A DNA stretch of 64,000 bases from GAS188 sp044445965 (GTDB lineage Bacteria > Pseudomonadota > Alphaproteobacteria > Rhizobiales > Beijerinckiaceae): NCBI GenBank assembly GCA_044445965.1, contig JBIOEJ010000003.1, positions 34,779-98,778 of the forward strand, read 5' to 3'. A model generated the notes under the pieces. The model was given only the letters and a program-made list of their open reading frames with translations, made no database searches and was not told the origin of the DNA. Each line of letters starts with the position of its first letter. Position 1 is the first letter of the stretch. Positions 38,979 through 48,900 of this stretch are shown here, piece after piece. Both the position numbers and the translations under genes were made by a program.

Positions 38979-41271
38979 AGGCTGCGAGCGCCGCCATATT
39001 GACGAGATCGGCATCCTTGGCACCGAGCGGCACGATCTGCACCGGCTTGTCGAGGCCGACGATGAGGGGGCCGATCACCGTCGAGCCGCCGAGCTCCTGC
39101 AGCATCTTGGTCGAGATCGAGGCTGAGTGAAAAGCCGGCATGACGAGCACGTTGGCCGGTCCCGTCAGGCGACAGAACGGATAGGTCGAGGTCATCAACT
39201 CGCGGTTCAGCGCGACATCGGCCGCCATTTCGCCGTCATATTCGAAATCGACCCGCATATGGTCGAGAATGCGCACCGCCTCCTGCACGAACTTGGTGCG
39301 TTCGCCCTTCGGATGGCCGAAAGTCGAGAAGGCGAGGAGTGCGACGCGCGGCTCATAGCCGAGCCGGCGCGCGACGCCGGCGGCCTCGATGGCGATCTCG
39401 GCGATCTCCTGCCCGCTCGGCAACTCATGGATCGCGGTGTCCGCGACCAGGATGGTGCGTCCGCGCGTCAAGGCGATCGACAGACCGATGACGCGGTGGC
39501 CGGGCTTCGAATCGATGACGCGGCGCACATCCTCGAGCGCGATCGAGGAATTGCGGGTAACGCCAGTGACCATGGCGTCGGCATCGCCCAGCGCCACCAT
39601 GGCGGCGGCGAAATGGTTGCGGTCCTGGTTGATCAACCTTTGGCAGTCGCGGAACAGGAAGCCTTGCCGCTGCAGGCGCTCGTAGAGGAATTGCGCATAG
39701 GCCGTGTTGCGCTGCGAGAGACGCGCATTGTGGATCTCGATACCCTCGCGCGCGCCGATATCGAGGCCGGCATGCTCCGCCGTATCGCGCACCCGCTCCT
39801 CGCGCCCGACCAGGATCGCGGTGCCGAGCCCGTTGGCCACATAGGAGAGCGCGGCGCGGATCACCTGCTCTTCCTCGCCCTCGGCGAAGACGACGCGCTT
39901 GGGGAAGCGCCGCACGCGCTCGAAGATGCGGTTCAGCGTGCCGGCGGCCGGATCGCGCCGCGAGGACAGCTGGACCTTGTAGGCGGCCATGTCGAGGATC
40001 GGCCGGCGCGCCACGCCCGTATCCATCGCTGCTTTGGCGACCGCCATCGGCACGGTGTGGATGAGTCGCGGATCGAAGGGCGCCGGAATGATGTAGTCGC
40101 GCCCGAAGCGGGGGCGGGCGCCCTGATAAGCGGCGGCGACAGCGTCCGGCACGTCCTCGCGGGCGAGCTCGGCGAGCGCCATGGCGGCGGCGATCTTCAT
40201 TTCCATGTTGATCGTGGTCGCCCGCACATCGAGCGCGCCGCGGAAAATATAGGGGAATCCGAGCACGTTGTTGACCTGGTTCGGGTAATCCGAGCGCCCG
40301 GTCGCCATGATGGCGTCGTCGCGGACCTGCGCGACCTCCTCGGGCCCGATCTCGGGATCCGGATTGGCCATGGCGAAGATGATCGGGTTTTTCGCCATCG
40401 ACCCGATCATCTCGGCCGTGAAGGCGCCCTTGGCCGAGAGGCCGAAGACGATGTCGGCGCCCTTGAGCGCGTCCGCGAGGCTGCGCGCCTCGGTCTCGGC
40501 CGCATGGGCCGATTTCCACTGGTTCATCCCCTCGGCGCGGCCCTTGTAGACGACACCCTTGGTGTCGCAGAGAACGACCTTGTCGGACTTGAACCCCATC
40601 GCCTTGATCAGCTCGGCGCAGGCGACGCCCGCGGCGCCGGCCCCATTGATCACGAGCCGCGCATCCTCGATGTGGCGCCCGGTGAGGTGCAGCGCATTGA
40701 CGAGGCCGGCGGCCGCGATGATGGCGGTGCCGTGCTGATCGTCATGGAACACCGGAATGTCCATGAGCTCGCGCAAGCGCGTCTCGATGATGAAGCACTC
40801 CGGCGCGCGGATATCCTCGAGATTGATGCCGCCGAAGGTCGGCCCGAGATAGCGGACCGCGTTGATGAAGGCGTCGGCATCCTCCGTCGCGACCTCGAGA
40901 TCGATGGAATCGATGTCGGCGAAGCGCTTGAACAGCACCGCCTTGCCCTCCATGACCGGCTTGGCCGCGAGCGCGCCGAGATTGCCTAGCCCTAAGATCG
41001 CGGTGCCGTTGGAGATGACGGCGACGAGATTGCCCTTGGCCGTATAGTCGAAGGCGCGTGCCGGATCGTCCGCGATCGCCAGCACCGGCACGGCGACGCC
41101 GGGCGAGTAGGCAAGCGACAGGTCGCGCTGCGTGGCCATCGGTTTGGTGGGCACGACCTCGATCTTGCCCGGGCGTCCCTGCGCATGAAACTGCAAGGCC
41201 TCCTGGTCGGTGAAGCTCGGTCGACTGCGGCGCTGAACGCGCTTGTCGGGTTTTGAGCTCGTGTCGTTCAT
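38962..41271 (-). CDS. maeB: NADP-dependent malic enzyme with phosphotransacetylase domain
   Basis: The 769-residue protein has a malic enzyme domain (about residues 1-430): SLAYSPGVAVPV, GTAILGLGNLGALAAKPVMEGKA, FHDDQHGTAIIAAAGLVNAL, VVINGAGAAGVACAELIKAMG-like Rossmann segment and FAMANPDPEI. A C-terminal phosphotransacetylase-like domain follows (about 440-769): RVVFAEGEEEQVIRAA, MVTGVTRN and GPANVLVMPAFHSASIS. It decarboxylates malate to pyruvate with NADP. The C-terminal domain is regulatory in this family and not usually active. Length is as in MaeB. It converges with the SRAP gene. Confidence 0.97.
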   Translation of the reverse strand: MNDTSSKPDKRVQRRSRPSFTDQEALQFHAQGRPGKIEVVPTKPMATQRDLSLAYSPGVAVPVLAIADDPARAFDYTAKGNLVAVISNGTAILGLGNLGALAAKPVMEGKAVLFKRFADIDSIDLEVATEDADAFINAVRYLGPTFGGINLEDIRAPECFIIETRLRELMDIPVFHDDQHGTAIIAAAGLVNALHLTGRHIEDARLVINGAGAAGVACAELIKAMGFKSDKVVLCDTKGVVYKGRAEGMNQWKSAHAAETEARSLADALKGADIVFGLSAKGAFTAEMIGSMAKNPIIFAMANPDPEIGPEEVAQVRDDAIMATGRSDYPNQVNNVLGFPYIFRGALDVRATTINMEMKIAAAMALAELAREDVPDAVAAAYQGARPRFGRDYIIPAPFDPRLIHTVPMAVAKAAMDTGVARRPILDMAAYKVQLSSRRDPAAGTLNRIFERVRRFPKRVVFAEGEEEQVIRAALSYVANGLGTAILVGREERVRDTAEHAGLDIGAREGIEIHNARLSQRNTAYAQFLYERLQRQGFLFRDCQRLINQDRNHFAAAMVALGDADAMVTGVTRNSSIALEDVRRVIDSKPGHRVIGLSIALTRGRTILVADTAIHELPSGQEIAEIAIEAAGVARRLGYEPRVALLAFSTFGHPKGERTKFVQEAVRILDHMRVDFEYDGEMAADVALNRELMTSTYPFCRLTGPANVLVMPAFHSASISTKMLQELGGSTVIGPLIVGLDKPVQIVPLGAKDADLVNMAALAAFNIGG

Positions 41272-41431
41272 GGCCGCTTCCTCGAAAGACGCAGTTTCTT
41301 CGAGCGTGGAGGTTAAGCCAGAGCGGCGAGGGTTCCAACCCCGCCGCGATTCGAGCTTTAACTTCGTTTCAACGCCGGGGCGTCACATTGGCTGGCCGAT
41401 CTGCCTCGCGCAGGGTGATTGCGCATGCGTA

Positions 41432-42010
41432 ATGGCGAGCACGGTCATGACCAGCCCCTATCGCGGCCCCTTGATCCGCACCGACTTCGCCGATGTCCTC
41501 GCGACCATTCGCCGCGATTCCGCGCCGGGGATCGGCGACGATGCAAGTCGCGGCAACGCGGCTCATGGCGAAGCGGCGTCGCCCGATGCGACGGCGCATG
41601 CGAGCTTCGATTTCCTGCGGGCGCTCGACACCGTGTCGGAGCAGCGGTCGATGCATGCGCGCCCCGCGGCCGTCGGGTTCACCGCACCCTATGTGGAGGA
41701 GGGCGCCGAGGCCGCCGCCGAGGAAGCGCCGCCGACTTGGCCATTATTCGAAGGCGAACAAGCCGGTGCGAGTCCATCGGCATCGGCCGAGCTGCCGCCG
41801 GAGACTTGCGACCCCATCTCGCTTGCCGCCGAGCTCGGCTTGCGGGCCGGCTTGAAGCCCGCCGAGCTGAAGCGCATCCGTCGCGCCTTCGCGCTCGCTA
41901 ACCATCCGGACCGCCTCGATCCATCGCGCCGCGAAGCCGCGTCGCGTCGCATGACCCTTGCCAATTCGCTCATCGACGAGGCGTTGCGGCAAGCCAAAGC
42001 CCTTTCCTGA
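41432..42010 (+). CDS. Protein with a C-terminal J-domain-like segment
   Basis: The 192-residue protein has a low-complexity, Ala, Glu and Pro-rich N-terminal two-thirds with short conserved-looking pieces (YRGPLIRTDFADVLATIRRD, FDFLRALDTVSEQ). Its C-terminal 60 residues read LGLRAGLKPAELKRIRRAFALANHPDRLDPSRREAASRRMTLANSLIDEAL, which is the helix II-HPD-helix III part of a DnaJ J-domain. The HPD motif is exact. It would be expected to contact an Hsp70. The ATG at 41432 is used; ATG 41447 is an alternative. The frame from 41243 is longer but overlaps maeB. No partner gene is adjacent. Confidence 0.7.
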   Translation: MASTVMTSPYRGPLIRTDFADVLATIRRDSAPGIGDDASRGNAAHGEAASPDATAHASFDFLRALDTVSEQRSMHARPAAVGFTAPYVEEGAEAAAEEAPPTWPLFEGEQAGASPSASAELPPETCDPISLAAELGLRAGLKPAELKRIRRAFALANHPDRLDPSRREAASRRMTLANSLIDEALRQAKALS

Positions 42011-42091
42011 CCCGTTCAGCCGCGCAGCAGCACATGGGCCGCAGGTGTGCTGAAAGCGTGACAGGCGCTCGTCACGGCGTAGACTGTGGTG

Positions 42092-42715
42092 ATGGTCCTG
42101 GTCGGACAATATGATTCGCCCTTCGTTCGCAGGGTCGCGATCTCGCTGCGCGTCCTCGGATTTGCCTATCAGCACGATGTGCGCTCGGTATTTGCCGATT
42201 TCGACGCCATGCGTCGGATCAACCCCGTCGGCCGCATTCCAGCCCTCGTGCTGCGGGATGGCGAGACGCTGATCGATTCCGGTGCCATCCTGGACTGGAT
42301 CGACGAAACCGTCGGGCCCGAGCGCGCCTTGATCCCGGCAGGCGGGCCGGAGCGGCGGCGCGCCCTGCGACTGGTCGCGCTCGCCAGCGGCGCCATCGAG
42401 AAGATAGGCGCTGGCGCCTATGAGCGGCTGATCCGCCCTTCCGCCTATCGCTGGCCGGAATGGATCGAACGTTGCCGCGTTCAAGGCATGGGCGCCATCG
42501 CGGCCCTGGCAGCCGAGCCATGGCCGGCCGATAGCCCCCTCGACCAGGCGCAGATCACCACGGCCTGTTTGATCCGCTATGTGCGGATGGCCGATCCGGG
42601 CCTGCTGGCGCCGGACCGCTATCCGAGCCTCGAGGCTTTGTCGGCGCGCTGCGAAGCTCGGCCCGAATTCCGCGCCACCTACCCTTCAGATTATGTCGTG
42701 CCGCGCGGCGGTTGA
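42092..42715 (+). CDS. Glutathione S-transferase family protein
   Basis: The 207-residue protein has a thioredoxin-like N-terminal domain (LVGQYDSPFVRRVAISLRVLGFAYQHDVRSVF) with PVGRIPALVLRDGETLIDSGAILDWIDE, including the Pro and Asp-Ser of the glutathione-binding site. A helical C-terminal domain (ITTACLIRYVRMADPGLL) follows. The catalytic residue is probably Ser in SPFVRR. Start ATG 42092 is preferred; GTG 42086 in frame is an alternative. Its role (detoxification or reduction) is unassigned. Confidence 0.85.
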   Translation: MVLVGQYDSPFVRRVAISLRVLGFAYQHDVRSVFADFDAMRRINPVGRIPALVLRDGETLIDSGAILDWIDETVGPERALIPAGGPERRRALRLVALASGAIEKIGAGAYERLIRPSAYRWPEWIERCRVQGMGAIAALAAEPWPADSPLDQAQITTACLIRYVRMADPGLLAPDRYPSLEALSARCEARPEFRATYPSDYVVPRGG

Positions 42716-42944
42716 GCGCCGACTGCGCGGGCAGCGCATGTCGGCAGCGCATGCGCTCAGCCGCTCAGGCGTCGTGCGCTCAGCCGTCCTTGTCGGTAGC
42801 GCATGTCGGTAGCGCATTGCCATCCACGGTCGAAACGACTATATGCCCGGCACTCCCTCGGTTTTGAATGCGAAGGATGCTCCGGCGGCGGCCGAGCCGG
42901 GGCCAGAGGGATCATGCCGTCCGCCCGAAGAGGAGGTTAGCTCC

Positions 42945-43658
42945 GTGGCTCTCTTATTGATGCCGAAGGCGACAGCCGTGTGGCTGGTCGACAACACCTC
43001 GCTCAGCTTCGAGCAGATCGCCGAGTTCTGCCATCTGCATCCTCTGGAGGTGAAAAGCATCGCCGATGGCGAGGTCGCGGCCGGCATCAAAGGGCTCGAC
43101 CCGGTGCTCACCGGCCAGTTGACGCGCGAGGAGATCGTCAAGGCCGAGAAGGATCCCGGGCACAGCCTCAAGATGGCGCAGGGCAAGGTTCATCTGCCCG
43201 AGGTGAAGCGCAAGACCAAGGGCCCCCGTTACACGCCCCTGTCACGCCGTCAGGACCGGCCGAACGCCATCCTCTGGCTTCTGCGCAACCATGGCGAGCT
43301 GAAGGACGCGCAGATCTCGCGCCTGGTCGGCACCACGAAATCGACGATCGAGGCGGTGCGCGAGCGCACGCATTGGAACTCGCCGAGCCTGCAGCCGCTC
43401 GATCCGGTGACGCTCGGCCTCTGCTCGCAGATCGATCTCGACATGGAAGTGGCGCGCGCCGCCAAGGACAAGCCGGTGGTCGTTCAGGAGACCGGCGCAA
43501 CCCTGCTTCCGGCCGACGTCACCGCGGCCCGCAGCAAGCCCGCCGAGCCTGTCGAGAAGCTGCCGACCTTCGCGCCCACGGCCCCGAAGCCGGCCGAGGA
43601 GAAGATCGACGCCGACAGCGTCTTCGCCAAGCTCAAGGAACTGAAGCCGAAGGAGTGA
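42945..43658 (+). CDS. trcR: Cell-cycle transcriptional regulator TrcR (DUF1013)
   Basis: The 237-residue protein shows the DUF1013 core: LLMPKATAVWLVDNTSLSFEQIAEFCHLHPLEVKSIADGEVAAGIKGLDP, then RQDRPNAILWLLRNHGELKDAQISRLVGTTKSTIEAVRERTHWNSP, ending in a Pro/Lys-rich tail. It has helix-turn-helix-like segments and is a conserved alphaproteobacterial regulator linked to CtrA and the cell cycle. The GTG at 42945, with GAGGAGG eight bases upstream, gives the family start; an ATG at 42843 would add a non-conserved leader. It is a single gene followed by a repeat-like gap. Confidence 0.9.
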   Translation: MALLLMPKATAVWLVDNTSLSFEQIAEFCHLHPLEVKSIADGEVAAGIKGLDPVLTGQLTREEIVKAEKDPGHSLKMAQGKVHLPEVKRKTKGPRYTPLSRRQDRPNAILWLLRNHGELKDAQISRLVGTTKSTIEAVRERTHWNSPSLQPLDPVTLGLCSQIDLDMEVARAAKDKPVVVQETGATLLPADVTAARSKPAEPVEKLPTFAPTAPKPAEEKIDADSVFAKLKELKPKE

Positions 43659-43739
43659 GACGGGATAGAAAACGGGCTACAGAAAACGGACAACGGATGA
43701 ACCCGCTTCGTCGCAGGTTCCTCTGTCGCGCGTCGTCCG

Positions 43740-44114
43740 TTATCCGATCTCTTCGATGCGATCGACACGGTTCGGGTAGAAGGCGAGGTAGTCCTTGATC
43801 GCGGCGACGCCGGGCAGCGGATGCTCGTAGGTCCAGACGGCGTTCTCCGACACCGCGCCGTCGACCACGATCGAATAATAGCTCGCATCCCCCTTATAGG
43901 GGCAATGGGTCTTGTGGTCGGTGCGCCGCAACAGGCGCATGACGGCATCGGTGCGCGGCAGGTATTTCACCACCGGGTAGGTCGTCTCCCGAAGCTCGAG
44001 CGCCCGGCTCGAATCGACGATGACGGCGCCTTTCCAGGTCACCTTGACGCGGCCTTTGGCCGGGGCGACCGTGATCGGATGTTCTTTCGTTCCGCCAACG
44101 GATTGAGCTTGCAT
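43740..44114 (-). CDS. DUF427 domain protein
   Basis: The 124-residue protein matches DUF427: KGRVKVTWKGAVIVDSSRALELRETTYPVVKYLPRTDAVMRLL, then RTDHKTHCPYKGDASYYSIVVDGAVSENAVWTYEHPLPGVAAIKDYLAFYPNRV. The WTYEHP and CPYKGDASYYS segments are conserved in the family. It is soluble, with no signal peptide. Function is unknown. It is divergent from the cobalamin riboswitch and operon, about 60 bp away, so its promoter faces the riboswitch region. Confidence 0.9.
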   Translation of the reverse strand: MQAQSVGGTKEHPITVAPAKGRVKVTWKGAVIVDSSRALELRETTYPVVKYLPRTDAVMRLLRRTDHKTHCPYKGDASYYSIVVDGAVSENAVWTYEHPLPGVAAIKDYLAFYPNRVDRIEEIG

Positions 44115-44175
44115 TGAACTCCTCCTGACGCCCCGGACATTGACACTTGCAGCGCCACCCCTCTATCTAATCTCC

Positions 44176-44373
44176 GCGATGGTCCCCTCGAAAGGGGGGT
44201 GAAAAGGGAATGCGGTGCGACGTGGCGTCAAAGGCGCTCCGCCAAAGCCGCAGCTGCCCCCGCAACTGTAAGCGGTGAGCCTGGTGCGACAACGCCACTG
44301 GAAGCCGGTCGAAGCCGGCGCCCGGGAAGGCCGCACGAGGCAGCGATCCGCGAGCCAGGAGACCTGCCGTCGC
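44176..44373 (+). promoter_or_regulatory. Cobalamin (AdoCbl) riboswitch
   Basis: The region contains, in order, a GAAAAGGGAATGCGGTGCG-like segment, the conserved CCGCAACTGTAAGCGG core, GCCACTGG, CGGGAAGG and the B12-box GCGAGCCAGGAGACCTGCC. Outer P1 arms GCGA and TCGC pair at 44176 and near 44370. It controls the operon that starts at 44507 and runs through cobW-cobB. Binding of the coenzyme would turn the biosynthetic genes off. Confidence 0.96.
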
Positions 44374-44506
44374 CAGCAGCAAGCCGCCGGGCGGGGCGCC
44401 TCGGAGGCGGTTCGGCGCCGAAATTCGGCTCAGCCGGACGCTGGGCGGCTCCACGCGCCCGGCACGATGCACCCCAGGGACGCTGAGCGCCGGGAGCATC
44501 GGGCGA
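44374..44506 (+). other. Riboswitch expression-platform region
   Basis: 133 bp between the riboswitch aptamer and the first gene. It is very GC-rich with several self-complementary blocks (GGCGGGGCGCC, GCCTCGGAGGC, GGCTCAGCC). These could form the alternative hairpins that read out cobalamin binding. No ORF is supported here. Confidence 0.4.
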
Positions 44507-44920
44507 ATGTCGGATCGGGGAATGGCCATCCATATCTGCATCACCTGCCGCCAGCCGGGCGAGCCCGCCGAGGTTGTGGGGGGCCGGGCGGGCGCACGAC
44601 TCCATGAGGCGTTGCGGCTTGCTGCCGCACTCCGTGCCGACCCGGTCGAGCTTGTTCCCGTCGAGTGTCTCAGCGTCTGCAAACGCCCTTGCACCATCGG
44701 CTTCTCCGCCGCCGGCAAATGGACCTATGTCTACGGCGATTTCGCACCGGACAGGCCTTCGGCCGAGGCCATCCTCGACGCGGCCGCCCTTTATGCCGCC
44801 GCACCAGACGGACTGATACCTTGGAGGCAGCGCCCCCAAGCCCTGAAGAAGGGTGTGGTGGCGCGCATTCCACCGCTCCTTTCCCGCAACCCCGCCGATC
44901 TGCCGGAGGCCGCCGAATGA
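44507..44920 (+). CDS. DUF1636 protein, probable 2Fe-2S thioredoxin-like ferredoxin
   Basis: The 137-residue protein reads HICITCRQPGEPAEV near the start and VPVECLSVCKRPCTIGFSAAGKWTYVYGDF in the middle, giving CxxC plus CxxxCxxxC cysteines. DUF1636 is related to thioredoxin-like [2Fe-2S] ferredoxins and is often found beside cobalt or cobalamin genes. It may donate electrons to the oxygen-dependent CobG or reduce cobalt; that is a guess from context. ATG 44507 is used with GGGAG ten bases upstream. ATG 44522 in frame is an alternative. The stop overlaps the cobW ATG by 4 bp. Confidence 0.88.
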   Translation: MSDRGMAIHICITCRQPGEPAEVVGGRAGARLHEALRLAAALRADPVELVPVECLSVCKRPCTIGFSAAGKWTYVYGDFAPDRPSAEAILDAAALYAAAPDGLIPWRQRPQALKKGVVARIPPLLSRNPADLPEAAE

Positions 44921-45966
44921 TCGAGCTCGCCAAGCTGCCGCTGGGCAAGACGCCCGTCACCATCGTCACTGGCTTTCTCGGTGCCGGCAAGACGACGCTC
45001 ATCCGCCATGTGCTCGAACATTCGGATGGGCGGCTCTTGGCGCTCATCGTCAACGAGTTCGGCGATGTCGGCGTGGACGGCGAGATCCTGCGGTCCTGCG
45101 GCATCGAGAGTTGCCCGGAGGAGAACATCGTCGAGCTCGCCAATGGTTGTCTGTGCTGTACGGTCGCCGACGACTTCATCCCGGCGATCGAGGCGCTCTT
45201 GGGGCGCGAGAGGAAGCCCGACCACATCATCGTCGAAACTTCGGGCCTCGCCTTGCCGAAGCCCTTGGTGAAAGCCTTCGACTGGCCGCCGATCCGCTCC
45301 AAGCTCACCGTCGATGGCGTCATCGCGGTCGTCGACGCTGCCGCCGTCGCCGCGGGTCGTTTCGCCGACGATCCCGCGAGGCTCGCGCGCCAGCGCGCCG
45401 CCGACCCGTCCGTCGATCACGACAATCCGCTCGAGGAAGTCTACGAGGATCAGCTCCTCTGCGCAGATCTCGTCGTGCTCAACAAATCCGATCTCGTCGA
45501 TCCCGCCGCGATCCTGCGCCTGCGCGGCGACATCGCGAGCACGGTGCCGCGCGCCGTGAAGGTGGTCGAGACGCGCGAAGGGCGCATCGAACCCGCGCTG
45601 TTGCTCGGGCTCTCGGCGGCTGCCGAAGACGACCTCGACGCTCGCCCTTCGCATCACGACGCGGAAGAGGGGCATGATCACGACGATTTCGACAGCTTCG
45701 TGGTCGAGTTGCCGGCGATCGCCGATCCGGCGCCGTTCCTGGCAAAGCTCGCCGATCTCGCGGCAACCCATGACGTATTGCGCATGAAAGGCTTTGTCGC
45801 CGTGCGCGACAAGTCGATGCGGCTCCTGGTGCAAGGTGTGGGGCAGCGCTTCCGCCGAGAATTCGATCGGCCTTGGGCGGCCGGCGAAGAGCGGCGCGGC
45901 CGTCTCGTCGTGATCGGCGAGAAGGGCATAGACCGCGAAGCGATCAGCGCCGCGGTTAGGGATTAG
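44917..45966 (+). CDS. cobW: Cobalamin biosynthesis GTP-binding protein CobW
   Basis: The 349-residue GTPase has VTGFLGAGKTTLIRHVL (P loop), NEFGDVGVDGE, the metal-binding ELANGCLCCTVADDF (CxCC), VETSGLALPKPLV, and VLNKSDLVDP (NKxD). A His/Asp-rich loop (HHDAEEGHDHDDFD) and a C-terminal CobW domain with VLRMKGFVAV follow. It is proposed to supply cobalt to the CobNST chelatase. It follows DUF1636 with a 4-bp overlap and precedes cobN by 14 bp. Confidence 0.96.
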   Translation: MIELAKLPLGKTPVTIVTGFLGAGKTTLIRHVLEHSDGRLLALIVNEFGDVGVDGEILRSCGIESCPEENIVELANGCLCCTVADDFIPAIEALLGRERKPDHIIVETSGLALPKPLVKAFDWPPIRSKLTVDGVIAVVDAAAVAAGRFADDPARLARQRAADPSVDHDNPLEEVYEDQLLCADLVVLNKSDLVDPAAILRLRGDIASTVPRAVKVVETREGRIEPALLLGLSAAAEDDLDARPSHHDAEEGHDHDDFDSFVVELPAIADPAPFLAKLADLAATHDVLRMKGFVAVRDKSMRLLVQGVGQRFRREFDRPWAAGEERRGRLVVIGEKGIDREAISAAVRD

Positions 45967-45980
45967 GGGCGAGGATCGGC

Positions 45981-48900
45981 ATGCATCTGTTGCGCACCGA
46001 GACGCGATCGCTCGATGAGACCGTCGAGGCCGTCGAACTTGCGCAGACGCCGGCCGATATCGTCTGCCTCTCCTTTTCCGACGGCGATCTCGCCGGCCTA
46101 GCCCATGCCTGGGAAGAGGGCAGGGAGGAATTGCCGAGCCTTCGCCTCGCCAATCTCGCCGCGTTGCGCCATCCCTTCTCGGTCGACCGCTATGTCGAGG
46201 AGGTGGTCGCTGAAGCGCGCTTCGTGCTGGTGCGCCTGCTCGGCGGGCTCGACTATTGGCGCTACGGCGTCGAGGAGCTCTCCCGCACGGCGCGACAGCA
46301 TGGCTTTGCGCTCGCCATCGTGCCCGGCGATGCTAGGCAGGATGCGCGGCTCGACGCAGCTTCCACATTGCCGAAATGCGAGCTCGCCCGGCTCTTCGCC
46401 TATCTGCAGAATGGCGGGCCGGACAATCTGAGCGAGCTGTTGCGCTTCCTCGCCGACCGGGTCAGGGGTCCCGTGGCTTGGCGCGAGCCGCGCCCCGTGC
46501 CGGCCTTCGGCCTGTTCGAGGCTGGCTGCCGCAGCGGAAATGGCAGCGCACCGAAGGCGCTGATTCTCCTCTATCGTTCGGTGCTGCTGGCGGCCGACAC
46601 GCTACCGGTCACCGCGCTCGCGGACGCGCTCGCTTCTCGCGGCCTTTCCGTTACTGCGGCCTTCGTGACGAGCCTCAAGGACGGGGAAGCCGCGGGCCCC
46701 CTCGCCGACTGGCTCGCGGGCGCGAGGCCGGACGTCATCATGAACACGACCGCCTTCTCGGCGCGGCTCGATGCGGGCGGCGTGCTCGATGCCGCCGATT
46801 GTCCGGTCGTTCAGGTGATCCTCGGCGGATCGAGCCTCGAGCAATGGTGCGCCGGCATGCGCGGGCTGACCGCCGCCGATCTCGCCATGAACGTCGTCCT
46901 GCCGGAGATGGACGGTCGTCTCCTTGCCGGCGCGATCTCGTTCAAGGGCGAGGCGGGACGCAGCGAGGCGCTGGAGTTCACGCGCCTTGCGCATTGCCCC
47001 GAAGCCTCGCGCATCGCGCACGCGGCCGATCTCGCCGGCGCCTGGGTCAAGCTGCGGCGACTTCCGAGGCAGGAGCGTCGCCTCGCTTGCGTACTGTCGG
47101 ATTATCCGGGCAAGGGCGGACGGGCCGGATATGCGGTCGGGCTCGACACTCCCGCTAGCATTCTGTCGATCGCGTGTGGATTGCGGGAAGCCGGGTATGC
47201 CATCGGGAAGATGCCGGATACAGCCGAGCTGATGGGGAGGCTGACGTGGCAGGCGCCTTGTCCCTCCCCTGCTCTTGCGGGGGAGGGAGGCCGCAAAGCG
47301 GACGGGTGGGGTGCGGCGTCAGAAAAGCCTCCCACCCGTCCGCTCGGCAAGAGCTTCGCGGCCACCCTCCCCCGCTGCGCGGAGGCGGGAGAAGACACTC
47401 AATCGCAGTTTCATCTGCCTCCCGTGCGAAAGAAGCGCGCGTGCCGCGGCCCCGCGAGGGGAGAGGGTGACGTCGGCGCGTGCTCAATGCGTCTTCCTGA
47501 CTACCACCGCCTCTTCGGCACCCTCCCCCCGGCCTTCACGGCTTCCGTCATGAACGCCTGGGGTCTGCCCGAAGACGATCCCTGCGTCCGTGACGGCGCC
47601 TTCCGCTTCCGCATGATCCGCTCCGGTGCGCTCATCGTTGCGCTGCAGCCCGATCGCGGGCGCGTGGCGAGCCGCAAAAGCGACTACCACGACGCCAATC
47701 TGCCGCCGCGCCACGGCTACATCGCCTTCTATCTGTGGCTGCGCGAGATCGAGCGCATCGACGCGATGATCCATTGCGGCACGCATGGCACGCTCGAATG
47801 GCTGCCCGGCAAGGCTGTGGCGCTGTCGCAGACTTGCGCACCCGAGGTCGTGCTCGGGCCGCTGCCGGTGGTCTATCCCTTCATCGTCAACAACCCGGGC
47901 GAGGCGGCGCAAGCCAAGCGACGCATCGCCGCCGTCACCATCGGGCATATGACGCCACCCCTGATCGATGCCGGGAGCCATGGCGCGACGGCCGAGCTCG
48001 AGGCGCTGTTCGACGAATATGCGAGCGCGCAATCGCTCGACCGGCGCCGGGCTCGTTTGCTCTCGACAGCCATCCTCGCGAAGGCGCACGAATTTGGCCT
48101 CGCGCAGGAGATCGGCCTCGATCCGAATGGCGATCCGATGGAGGCGCTGACGAGGCTCGACGCCTGGCTCTGCGAGCTCAAGGATATGCGCATCGGCGAT
48201 GGTTTGCATGTCTTCGGCAAAGGGACGCCGTCGGAAATCGAGGGCCTTCTGCGCGCCCTCGATGGCCGCTTCGTCGAACCGGGACCGGCCGGCGCACCCT
48301 CGCGCGGGCGCCTCGATGTGTTGCCGACCGGCCGCAACCTCTTCACCATCGATCCGCGCGCCGTGCCGACCCGCACCGCCTGGGAGATCGGCAGCCGCAC
48401 GGCGAACGAGGTGATGACCCGCCACGCGCAGGAGCATGGCGACTGGCCGCGCAACATCGTCATCGATCTATGGGGCTCGGCGACCATGCGCACCGGCGGC
48501 GACGACATCGCACAAGGCCTCGCGCTACTTGGGGTGCGCCCGCTCTGGGACAGCGCCTCGACACGCGTATCGGGGTTCGAGATCCTGCCGCTCGCCAAGC
48601 TCGGCAGGCCGCGCGTCGACGTGACCTTACGCATTTCGGGCCTGTTCCGCGACGTCTTCCCGACCCAGATCGCGCTCTTCGATAAGGCCGTGCGCGCCGT
48701 GGCGGAACTCGACGAGGAGGAAGAGGACAACCCCCTCGCGGCGTCGCTGCGCGCCGTCCCGGCGCAGGGGCGCAAGCTCGCTGCGGCGCGCATTTTCGGC
48801 GCGGCGTCGGGGGCATATGGCGTCGGGCTCGCCGGCAAGCTCGCGCAGGACGGCTCGCTGTCGCGCCGCGAGCTGGGCGAAGCCTATATGACGGCGACCT

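Noticed and set aside
39127..40989. 620-codon frame on the plus strand opposite maeB
   Set aside because: Composition (His, Arg, Asp, Gly-rich) and lack of motifs show it is a mirror of the malic enzyme codons.
42843..42944. Longer trcR starting at ATG 42843
   Set aside because: The extra residues are low in complexity, and the GTG at 42945 has a strong ribosome binding site and the family start.
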